Shown here in pieces: positions 49,779 through 58,051 of a stretch of DNA of 64,000 nucleotides (position 1 is its first letter; each line of letters starts with the position of its first letter). The translations under genes were made by a program, and so were the position numbers. The notes under the pieces are model-generated. The model was not told the origin of the DNA. It saw only the letters and a list, made by a program, of their open reading frames with translations, and searched no databases. Source of the DNA: JALORV01 sp963780715 (GTDB taxonomy: Bacteria; Pseudomonadota; Gammaproteobacteria; Burkholderiales; Burkholderiaceae_F); assembly GCA_963780715.1 (NCBI GenBank), contig CAWADK010000005.1, forward strand, positions 62,001-126,000, written 5' to 3'.

Positions 49779-50516
49779 ATGAATCTCCGAGCCCTCGCAG
49801 CCGCCTTCGCACTGGCCGTGTCGTTGCCTGTCCACGCGCAACTCTTTGCCGACGACGACGCGCGCAAGGCGATCCTGGAACTGCGGCAGCGGATCAATGC
49901 GCTGCAAAGCGAGCTCGGGGGGCGACTCGACACCGCGCAGCGCAACCAGCTGGACCTCGCCAACCAGAACGAGACGCTGCGGCAGGAGATCGCACGGCTG
50001 CGCGGGCAGGTCGAGACGCTGACCAACGAGGTGGCGACGCTGCAGAAACGCAATCGCGACCTGTACACCGATCTCGATGCCCGGCTGAAGAAACTCGAAC
50101 CGGCCACGCTGACGGTCGATGGCCGCACGGCGACCGTCGATCGGGCCGAGCAGATGGCCTACGAGGCGGCGCTGACCCAGTTCCGCAGCGGCGACTTCAA
50201 GGGTTCGATCGGCAGCTTCCAGCAGTTCCTGACGAAGTACCCGTCGAGCGCCTACGTCCCGGCGGTGCAGTACTTCATCGGCAGCGCACACTTCGCGCTC
50301 AAGGACTACAAGGCGTCGATCAGCGCCAACCAGGTCATCGTCGACCGCTACAAGGATTCACCGCGCGCCCCGGAAGCGCTGCTCTCGATCGCGGACAGCC
50401 AGCTGCAGCTCGCGGACAAGCGCGGCGCCAACCGCACGCTGACGCGGGTCATCCAGGAGTATCCCAACAGCGAGGCCGCCGTCGTGGCCCGCGAGCGACT
50501 GCCCGGAACGCGCTGA
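49779..50516 (+). CDS. cpoB: Cell division coordinator CpoB (YbgF)
   Basis: 245 residues. Signal peptide MNLRALAAAFALAVSLPVHAQ; an N-terminal coiled coil (about 30-110, QNETLRQEIARLRGQVETLT); then a C-terminal TPR domain (YEAALTQFRSGDFKGSIGSF; YFIGSAHFALKDYKASI). Links peptidoglycan synthesis to Tol-driven constriction. ATG at 49779 begins the signal peptide; a TTG lies three codons upstream. Confidence 0.93.
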   Translation: MNLRALAAAFALAVSLPVHAQLFADDDARKAILELRQRINALQSELGGRLDTAQRNQLDLANQNETLRQEIARLRGQVETLTNEVATLQKRNRDLYTDLDARLKKLEPATLTVDGRTATVDRAEQMAYEAALTQFRSGDFKGSIGSFQQFLTKYPSSAYVPAVQYFIGSAHFALKDYKASISANQVIVDRYKDSPRAPEALLSIADSQLQLADKRGANRTLTRVIQEYPNSEAAVVARERLPGTR

Positions 50517-50585
50517 ACGGCGACCTTCATCGCGGTTCACGGGTCCTTCGCCGCGGCGTGAGCGCTGCGGCTTGCGGCACGTCCC

Positions 50586-52139
50586 TCAGTGCCGGAAGTG
50601 GCGCACCCCGGTGAAGACCATCGCCACGCCCCGCTCGTCGGCGGCGGCGATGACTTCCGCGTCGCGCATGCTGCCACCGGGCTGGATGACGCAGTTCGCG
50701 CCGGCATCGACGACGACATCCAGCCCGTCCCGGAACGGGAAGAACGCATCGGATGCCGCCGCGGAGCCCGTCAGCGAAAGGCCGGCTTCCTTCGCCTTGA
50801 TGGAAGCGATGCGCGCCGAGTCGATGCGCGACATCTGGCCTGCACCGACACCGAGCGTCATGCCGTCGTGTGCAAAGACGATCGTGTTCGACTTGACGAA
50901 CTTGGCGACACGCCAGGCAAACAGAAGATCCGCCATCTGCTCGGGGGTCGGCGCCTTGGCCGTCACGACCCTGAGGTCCGACGGGGCGATCGTGTGCAGG
51001 TCCGGCGACTGGACGAGCAGCCCGCCGCCCACCCGCTTGAGATCGAAGTCGTTGTGAGTCGCACCGGGTGCGACGGTCAGCACGCGCACGTTGGCTTTCG
51101 CGGCGAACACCTCGCGCGCGGCGGCGTCGAATTCCGGCGCGATGACGACCTCGACGAACTGGCGGGCGACCGCCTGCGCCGCTGCCGCGTCGACCGCCCG
51201 ATTGAAGGCGATGATCCCGCCGAACGCCGAGGTCGGATCGGTCTTGAACGCCTTCGCATAGGCCTCGGCGGGTGACGCGGCGACAGCCACACCGCAAGGG
51301 TTGGCATGCTTGACGATGACGCACGCCGGCTCATCGAAACTGCGCACGCACTCCCACGCCGCATCGGCATCGGCGATGTTGTTGTACGACAGCTCCTTGC
51401 CCTGCAGCTGCGCATAGCCGGCGAGCAGACCGGCGCCGACCGTGTGTTCGCGATAGAACGCCGCCGACTGGTGCGGGTTTTCGCCGTAGCGCATCTGCTG
51501 CACCCGCACCCACTGGCGCGTCAGCACTTCCGGGAACGGGCCGCGGCGTTGGCCGTCATCGAGCGACGTCAGGTAGTTCGCGATCATGCCGTCGTAGCGC
51601 GCGGTATGAGCGAAGACCTTCTTCGCAAGTGAAAGGCGCATCCCTGCACTCACAGCGCCGGCCACGCGCAGTTCCTCGAGCACACCGGCGTAATCGGCGG
51701 GATCGACGATGGCCGCCACGCTTTCGTGATTCTTGGCTGCCGCGCGCAGCATCGCCGGGCCGCCGATGTCGATGTTCTCGATCGCGTCGTCGAAGCTGCA
51801 GTCCGGATTGGCGACAGTGCGCTCGAACGGGTAGAGGTTGACCGCCAGGATCTCGATCGGGTCGATCCGATGCTGGGACAGCGCCTGCATATGCGCTGGG
51901 TCAGGCCGGCGCGCCAGCAGCCCGGCGTGTATGCGCGGGTTGAGCGTCTTGACGCGCCCGTCGAGCATCTCGGGAAAGCCGGTGTAGTCGGCGACCTCGG
52001 TGACTGCGATGCCGGAGTCAGCCAGCAGCCGCGCCGTGCCGCCGGTCGAGAGGATGTGGAAGCCGAGTGATGCCAGCGCGCGCGCGAAGTCGACGACGCC
52101 GGCCTTGTCCGAGACGCTGATCAGCGCCTGCCTCTTCAT
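50586..52139 (-). CDS. purH: Bifunctional AICAR formyltransferase/IMP cyclohydrolase PurH
   Basis: 517 residues, the last two steps of IMP synthesis. The N-terminal cyclohydrolase domain opens ALISVSDKAGVVDFARAL, with GFPEMLDGRVKTLNPRIHAG. The C-terminal transformylase domain has YGENPHQSAAFY, KHANPCGVAVA and SDAFFPFRDGLD. Convergent with cpoB across a 69-bp gap that has no clear terminator. Confidence 0.97.
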   Translation of the reverse strand: MKRQALISVSDKAGVVDFARALASLGFHILSTGGTARLLADSGIAVTEVADYTGFPEMLDGRVKTLNPRIHAGLLARRPDPAHMQALSQHRIDPIEILAVNLYPFERTVANPDCSFDDAIENIDIGGPAMLRAAAKNHESVAAIVDPADYAGVLEELRVAGAVSAGMRLSLAKKVFAHTARYDGMIANYLTSLDDGQRRGPFPEVLTRQWVRVQQMRYGENPHQSAAFYREHTVGAGLLAGYAQLQGKELSYNNIADADAAWECVRSFDEPACVIVKHANPCGVAVAASPAEAYAKAFKTDPTSAFGGIIAFNRAVDAAAAQAVARQFVEVVIAPEFDAAAREVFAAKANVRVLTVAPGATHNDFDLKRVGGGLLVQSPDLHTIAPSDLRVVTAKAPTPEQMADLLFAWRVAKFVKSNTIVFAHDGMTLGVGAGQMSRIDSARIASIKAKEAGLSLTGSAAASDAFFPFRDGLDVVVDAGANCVIQPGGSMRDAEVIAAADERGVAMVFTGVRHFRH

Positions 52140-52160
52140 GATCCCGGCCCCCGTTTCCTG

Positions 52161-52449
52161 TCAGGTGATCTTGTGCTGAACCAGCTTCTTGCGCAGCGTG
52201 TTGCGGTTGATCCCCAGCAGCTCCGCCGCCGCGGACTGATTGCCCGCGGCGCGCGCCATGGCGAACTGCAGCAGCGGCCGCTCCACGGCCTGGGTCACCA
52301 TCTCGAACAGGGCATGCGGACGCGCGCCATCGAGATCCTCGAAGTACTGTTCGCAGGCTGCGCGTGACGCATTGCTCCAGCGTTTCCCCGCTGCGTGCTC
52401 TGCTGGCACGCTCCGTCGTTGCGCCCGTTCGGGGCTGCGGCTTGGCCAC
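52161..52449 (-). CDS. fis: DNA-binding protein Fis (one +1 frameshift)
   Basis: The C-terminal helix-turn-helix is intact (GNQSAAAELLGINRNTLRKK). The N-terminal half in the same frame looks wrong, but the neighbouring frame reads GETLEQCVTRSLRT. An extra G in CGAACA[G]TACTTC at about 52343 joins it to YFEDLDGARPHALFEMV. The corrected protein is about 95 residues, from GTG at 52449. Fis shapes the nucleoid and activates rRNA genes. It sits between dusB and purH, as in relatives. Confidence 0.88.
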
Positions 52450-52461
52450 CCTGCGTGTCCT

Positions 52462-53466
52462 TCAGTGAAGCACCGGGGCGTACGCAAGACGCTCATGCTG
52501 CTCGCCATGCCCCAGGAGAAAGCGATCGACGGCGCGCGCCTGCGCCTCGCAGTCGTCGAGCCGGTTCATCTCGTCGCAGAAATCGCGGCCGCCCACGAGA
52601 GCGCGCGTGTACCAGATGATGTGCTTGCGCGCGGTCCGGACCCCGGCCGCGGTGCCATAGAAGCGGTAGTGATCATCCAGGTGCGCCAGCAGGAGTTCTC
52701 GCACCTCGTCGACCGCCGGTGGCGGCAGCAGAGTCCCGGTCGCGAGGAAATGCGTGATCTCGCGGAAGATCCACGGCCGGCCCTGCGCGGCGCGTCCCAC
52801 CATGACGGCGTCGGCGCCGGTGGCGTCGAGCACCCGGCGAGCCTTCTGCGGAGAATCGATGTCACCGTTGGCAATGACCGGAATGCCGACTGACTGCTTG
52901 ACGGCGCGGATCGTGTCGTATTCGGCGGCCCCGGTGAAGCCGCAGGCGCGTGTGCGGCCGTGCAGCGTCAGCGCGGCCACCCCGCTCGCCTCGGCGAGCC
53001 GCGCGATCTCGACCGCGTTGCGCTGGCCGGGGTCCCAGCCGGTGCGGTACTTCAGCGTGACGGGTACGTCCACCGCGCCAACGACCGCCTCGAGGATGCG
53101 CGCCACCGTGTCGACATCTCGCAGCAGCGCCGAGCCGCAGGCGACGTTGCAGACCTTCTTCGCCGGGCAGCCCATGTTGATGTCGATGATCTGCGCACCG
53201 CGTTCGACGTTGTAGCGCGCCGCTTCGGCCAGCATCGCGGGATCGGAGCCTGCCAGCTGCACGGCGACCGGCGCCTGCTCGCCCGCATGGTCGAGCCGTC
53301 GCATCGTCTTCTCGCTCGCCCACAGGCGCGGATTGGAGGCCGCCATCTCCGACACCGCATGCCCGGCGCCGAGCGCCTTGCACAGCTTCCGGTACGGCCG
53401 ATCGGTCACGCCGGCCATCGGCGCGACGAAAACGTTGTTCGGCAATTCGTACGGTCCGATGCGCAT
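52462..53466 (-). CDS. dusB: tRNA-dihydrouridine synthase B
   Basis: A 334-residue FMN TIM-barrel enzyme that reduces uridines in tRNA. Blocks: VFVAPMAGVTDRPYRKLC, DINMGCPAKKVCNVACGSALL (catalytic Cys), LTLHGRTR and IANGDIDSPQKA. The gene lies just upstream of fis (12-nt gap), the familiar dusB-fis pair. Confidence 0.96.
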   Translation of the reverse strand: MRIGPYELPNNVFVAPMAGVTDRPYRKLCKALGAGHAVSEMAASNPRLWASEKTMRRLDHAGEQAPVAVQLAGSDPAMLAEAARYNVERGAQIIDINMGCPAKKVCNVACGSALLRDVDTVARILEAVVGAVDVPVTLKYRTGWDPGQRNAVEIARLAEASGVAALTLHGRTRACGFTGAAEYDTIRAVKQSVGIPVIANGDIDSPQKARRVLDATGADAVMVGRAAQGRPWIFREITHFLATGTLLPPPAVDEVRELLLAHLDDHYRFYGTAAGVRTARKHIIWYTRALVGGRDFCDEMNRLDDCEAQARAVDRFLLGHGEQHERLAYAPVLH

Positions 53467-53527
53467 GTCAGACGGGGCCGGGGCGAAGCAAAGGGGCGCG
53501 CATTGTAGCGAAGCAGAACGCGCAGAC

Positions 53528-54680
53528 TCAGGACCGCACGCCGAACATCAGCAGCCGCGCAAACTGGCGGCGCAGGTCCGGGAACATCGACAGGGCCGTC
53601 AGGGCCAACGATCGTCCGAACGCAATCGGTGCAGCCCGCGTACTGAAGAGCGCCGGCGCGTTACGCGTCAGCGCAAGAATCGCTGCGCGGTCGGCGCGTC
53701 GGTCGCGGTCGTAGTCGCCGAGCGCCGTCACGAAGTCGCGCTGCTCGACCCGGGCCCGAGCGAGGCTGTCCGCCAGCGACGCGCAGTCGCGCACCCCGAG
53801 ATTGAAGCCCTGTCCGGCGACCGGATGCAGTGTCTGGGCGGCGTTGCCCAGGTAGACGACCCGATGCTCCCGCAGCGATTCGCGCGCCTGCTGGTGCAGC
53901 GGTACGCGCGACCGCGGCCCGACGCGCAGAGATCTTCCCGTTGCGCGCGCCGAAGGCGCTCTGCAGCTCGGCCAGGAACTCCGGATCGCCCAGCGCCGTG
54001 CGTCGCGCGGCAGCCTCGGGTGGCATGCACCAGACGAGGCCCATCGCCCGACCTGCATCCACCGCGCCGGGCAGCGGCAGCAAGGCCAGCGGCCCGTCGC
54101 GTGTGAATCGTTCGAAGGCGCTGCCGGCTGCCGGGCCCTGCAAGGTCACGTCTGCCAGAAGCGCGCACTGCGTCGGAGCCGAGGCAGGCGGCTGCGCCCC
54201 GAGGCCCTCGGCGTTGACGACGATCTGCGCGTCGCGCGAAGTGCCGTCATCCAGCTGCACCACGGCTCGCGCGGGCTGCTGGCGGATCGCCGTGACCCGG
54301 CTTGGCCGGGAGACGGTCACGAGTTCGCTGCGGCTGCAGGCCTCGGCGAGCGGTGCCAGCAGGTCGCCGTAACGGATCGTGAGGCCCAGTGGTTCCGGCT
54401 CGCCATCGTCGTTACCCAGCTCGACGCGCCCGAACTCGCCGGCAGAGCTGACATGGACCCGGCGTATCGGCGCCGTCACTGCCGGTGGCAGGGCCGCCAG
54501 CGGCCGCAGCAGCTGCAGCGTGCCGCGCGACAGTGCCAGCAGCCGGCGATCCGCCTGCGCCGCTTCGAGCGCGCGCGCGTCGAGCACCTCACTCGCAATC
54601 TCCCGGCGCGCCAGCATCAGCGCCAGCACCAGGCCCACCGGGCCGCCGCCCACGATCACCACCGCAGGTTGCTCCTTCAT
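53528..54680 (-). CDS. ubiH: UbiH/UbiF-family FAD-dependent hydroxylase (one +1 frameshift)
   Basis: FAD motif VVIVGGGPVGLVLALMLAR at the N-terminus. The C-terminal block VVYLGNAAQTLHPVAGQGFNLGVRD is the UbiH family signature. The two halves are in different frames that meet at about 53935; an extra T in AAGATC[T]CTGCGC restores 383 residues. It should hydroxylate a ring position in ubiquinone synthesis; which one is uncertain. It directly follows pepP, as in many proteobacteria. Confidence 0.87.
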
Positions 54681-54681
54681 G

Positions 54682-56014
54682 TCATGACCGCATCAGGGCT
54701 TCGACATCGGCAGCAAGTCTGGGCGCTCCGTGCGTCAGGACGTCGTGACCCCCGGCCGTCACGACGACGTCGTCCTCGATGCGGACGCCGATGTTCCAGA
54801 AGCGCTCGGGAACATTCGCGGCCGGCCGCAGGTACAGCCCCGGCTCGACCGTCAGCGCCATCCCCGGCTGCAACGAACGCCAGGGCCGTTCGCCGCCGTC
54901 CGGCGCGGCTCGCGGTTCGCGATAGTCGCCTGCGTCGTGCACATCGAGGCCGAGCCAGTGTCCGGTCCGGTGCATGTAGAACTGGCGGTGTGCGCCGGAC
55001 TCGAGCACGGCGTCGATCGACCCGGACAGCAAACCCAGATCGATCAGGCCCTGTACCAGCACCCGGGTGGCCGCCGCGTGGGGCGAGTCGAAATTGCTGC
55101 CGGGCCGGATGGTGGCGAGCGCGGCGTCCTGCGCCGCCAGCACCAGCTCGTAGATCGCGCGCTGCTCGCCTGAAAATCGTCCATTGACGGGGAAGGTGCG
55201 CGTCACATCCGCCGCGTAGCCGTCGACCTCGCAGCCGGCATCGACCAGGCAGAGGTGGCCGTCTTCGAGTCGCGCGTGACCGGCGGGGTAGTGCAGCACG
55301 CACGCGTTGGGGCCGGTCGCGACGATCGGCGTGTACGCCGGTGCCGCCGCGCCGTGACGGCGAAACTCGTGCAGCAGTTCGGCCTCCAGTTCATATTCGC
55401 GCATGCCAACGCGGCACGTCTGCATCAGGCGTACATGCGCGGAGACCGAGATCGCCGCCGCGCGGCGCATCGAGTCGAGTTCCGCGGGCTCCTTGATCAG
55501 CCGCATCTCGTCGACGATCGGGAGCAGGTCGACAATCGCCGCCGGTGTGCGCGAGCCCGAGCGGCTTTGCGCGCGCACTTCCGACATCCACCGCTGAACC
55601 CGGATATCCAGCTCCGCACTGGATCCGAGCGCGCAGTAGAGCGCCGGCGCGTTCGCCAGCTTCGCCGGCATCAGTGCGTCGAGCTCGTCGATCGGATGCG
55701 CACCGTCGAACCCGAAAGCGGCGGCGGCCGCTTCCGGTCCGTGGCGATAAGCCATCCCAGATTTCGCGCTCTGCGTCACGGGCCCGGCAGAAGAGCAAGG
55801 CTTCGCGCCGATCGCCGTGCGCCACCAGCGCCAGCGCAGCTCCCGGTTCGCCGAAGCCGGTGAGGTACCAGAAGTGACTGTCGAAGCGGTACGGGTACTC
55901 GGAATCGCGGTTGCGGATTCGCTCCGGCGCCGTGAAGTGCACGGCAACACCGCCACCCTGGGCCGCCATGGCGTCGAGGACGCGGGCGCGGCGCGCGCGG
56001 AAGACTTCGGTCAT
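54682..56014 (-). CDS. pepP: Xaa-Pro aminopeptidase PepP (one +1 frameshift)
   Basis: The N-terminal creatinase-like domain (ERIRNRDSEYPYRFDSHFWYL) is in one frame. The catalytic pita-bread domain (HLCLVDAGCEVDGYAADVTR, YMHRTGHWLGLDVHDAG, MALTVEPGLYL) is in another. They join at about 55752 if an extra T is removed from GATGGC[T]TATCGC, giving 443 residues. The metal-binding Asp, His and Glu residues are visible. ATG at 56014; a TTG ten codons upstream is less likely. Its stop is one base from the ubiH start. Confidence 0.93.
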
Positions 56015-56053
56015 TGCTGCAGCAGGAGCGGGCGGCGGGATCAAGGCGCGATT

Positions 56054-56765
56054 CTACGAGTCGCCCGCACCCCTGCTGCGTCCGAGTTCGGCATCGAGGC
56101 GCGCCAGCTCGGCCGGCGTGCCGACGTTGTACCAGCGGCCCGCATAGTGTTCGCCCGTGACGCGGCCCGCGCGCGCCGCCGCGTAGAGCCACGGGAAGAG
56201 GCGTGCGCGAACGGGCGCGAGTCCGGCGAACAGGCGCGGCGCAAAGACACCGACGTTCGCATACGTGAACCGCTCGCCGGCGTCGGGTGCGATGCGGCCG
56301 TCGACGAGGCCCATGTCACCGCGCGTGTGAAACGCAGGGTTGTCGACCAGTACCAGGTGGGCATCGGCCTGCACCGGCGGCCAGCCGTGCCGCGGCCGCG
56401 GCCAGCGTGGAGTAATCGAAATCGGTCACGATGTCGCCGCTGACGACGACGAACGGATCCGGGCCCAGCAGCGGCAGCGCCCGCACGATGCCGCCGAGCG
56501 TCTCGAGCGCGGCCTCGGCACGGTCGCCCTCGCGCGAGTACGCCAGCGTGACGCCGAGGGCCTCGCCGTGGCCGAGCGCGCGTTCGAACGCGTCGGCCAG
56601 GTGCGCCACGTTGATGACCATTTCACGCACCCCGGCGCGCGCCAGCGCCTCGATCTGCCACTCGATCAGGCGCCTTCCACCAGCCTTCAGCAACGGCTTC
56701 GGCGTGTCGTCCGTCAGCGGGCGCATCCGCTCGCCCCGCCCCGCTGCCAGTATCAGCGCTCGCAT
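56054..56765 (-). CDS. murU: N-acetylmuramate-1-phosphate uridylyltransferase MurU (one +1 frameshift)
   Basis: A sugar-nucleotidyltransferase opening MRALILAAGRGERMRPLTDD, with TPKPLLKAGGRRLIEW and VVVSGDIVTDFD. The C-terminal third (VQADAHLVLVDNPAFHTRG...YNVGTPAELARLDAELG) is in another frame after an extra G at about 56385. Corrected length 236. With AmgK it forms a shortcut that recycles cell-wall MurNAc to UDP-MurNAc and bypasses de novo synthesis. Adjacent to amgK, which supports the name. Confidence 0.9.
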
Positions 56766-56806
56766 CGCTTGTGTTCCGATCGGACCCGGTTCGACCCTTT
56801 GTGCTT

Positions 56807-56901
56807 TTGAATTCGCGTCGGGCGCCCGGCCGCCCAAGCGGTCGACGCGCAAACTAACATCCGGCGCAATGTGCACGTGCATCGCGGAGCGATGCGTACA
56901 C
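56807..56901 (-). repeat. Two-hairpin intergenic element, copy 4 (amgK-murU)
   Basis: On the minus strand: GTGTAC, inner stem GCATCGC/GCGATGC with loop TCC, AC, GTGCAC; then hairpin 2, CGCGTCG/CGACGCG around a core with CTTGGGCGGCCGGGCG, ending AATTCAA. It starts 10 nt after the amgK stop and ends 41 nt before the murU start, in the same direction as both genes. Confidence 0.87.
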
Positions 56902-56911
56902 GATCGGCCGC

Positions 56912-57946
56912 CTAGAACGTGTATCCAACGCGGTGCGCAACGCCCTCGAGTTCGTCGAGCAGGCGCGCCAGCGGCGCCAGTTCGTCGTAGCGGCGCGCGA
57001 CGGACCGAACGTAACCGACAAAGCGCGGCGTGTCGGCCAGGTAGTGCGGCTTGCCGTCGCGGTAGTTGATGCGCGCAAAGATGCCCAGAACCTTCAGGTG
57101 TCGTTGCAGCCCCATCCACTCGACGTCGCGCCAGAAGCTGCCGAAGTCCGCCGCAACCGGCAAGCCGGCACGACGTGCACGCTCCCAGTAGCGGATCGTC
57201 CAGTCGATGACACGCTCTTCCTCCCAGCTGATGAACGCATCGCGGAAGAGCGATGCGACGTCGTACGCGATCGGACCCATGACCGCGTCCTGAAAGTCCA
57301 GCACGCCGGGATTCGGCGCCGCCACCATCAGGTTGCGCGGCATGTAGTCGCGGTGCACGTAGACCACCGGCTGTGCCAGGTTCGAAGCGAGGATGCGTCG
57401 GAACATCGCCTCCAGCACATCGCGTTGCGCTGGCGACAGTTCGTGGTTCAGGTGCCGGGCGACGTACCAGTCGGGAAACAGGTCCAGTTCGCGCCGCAGC
57501 AGCGCCTCGTCATAGGGTGGCAGCTCGCCGGGTCGGCTCGCCAGCTGCCAGCGCACCAGCGCGTCGATCGCGTCGGAGAAGAGCTGCGGCGCGTTGGCCT
57601 CGTTGAGTACGGCGAGGTAGGTGTCGCGCCCAAGATCGCTCAGCAGCAGGAAGCCCTGGCGCTCGTCCGCTTCGATGACTTCCGGCGCGTTGAGTCCGGC
57701 CGCGCGCATCAGCGCGGCGACATGGATGAACGGCCGGACGTCCTCCTTGCCCGGCGGCGCATCCATGACGATGCGCGACTCGGACCCGGCCGCCACCCGA
57801 AAGTAGCGCCTGAAACTTGCATCGGCCGACGCCACGGTTAAGGTCGCGGGGTCGATGCGATGCTGACGCGGCAGCGAGGCCAGCCACGCGGTGACCTGCT
57901 CGAGTCGGGCATCGTTCGGCAGCATCGAAGGAGACGCATTGCTCAT
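56912..57946 (-). CDS. amgK: N-acetylmuramate/N-acetylglucosamine kinase AmgK
   Basis: A 344-residue aminoglycoside-phosphotransferase-fold kinase. SFRRYFRV is in the N-lobe. The catalytic loop is VYVHRDYMPRNLM and the metal-binding DFQ block is GVLDFQDAVMGPIAYDVASL. It phosphorylates the anomeric position of MurNAc for MurU. Divergent from lptD, as in many pseudomonads and betaproteobacteria. Confidence 0.92.
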   Translation of the reverse strand: MSNASPSMLPNDARLEQVTAWLASLPRQHRIDPATLTVASADASFRRYFRVAAGSESRIVMDAPPGKEDVRPFIHVAALMRAAGLNAPEVIEADERQGFLLLSDLGRDTYLAVLNEANAPQLFSDAIDALVRWQLASRPGELPPYDEALLRRELDLFPDWYVARHLNHELSPAQRDVLEAMFRRILASNLAQPVVYVHRDYMPRNLMVAAPNPGVLDFQDAVMGPIAYDVASLFRDAFISWEEERVIDWTIRYWERARRAGLPVAADFGSFWRDVEWMGLQRHLKVLGIFARINYRDGKPHYLADTPRFVGYVRSVARRYDELAPLARLLDELEGVAHRVGYTF

Positions 57947-58005
57947 GAGGGAAGGATATTCGGCGTGGCATCGCGTTCAGGCGCGGAATTGCAGGGGGCG
58001 GTGCC

Positions 58006-58011
58006 TATAAT
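58006..58011 (+). promoter_or_regulatory. Predicted -10 box of the lptD operon
   Basis: A consensus TATAAT lies 40 nt before the lptD ATG in the 105-bp amgK-lptD divergent region. The -35 hexamer at normal spacing (GCGGAA) is weak, so an activator or another sigma factor may help. Confidence 0.5.
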
Positions 58012-58051
58012 CGCTGCGCCTCTCCGGCCCGACTTCGCACACAGATTCTAA

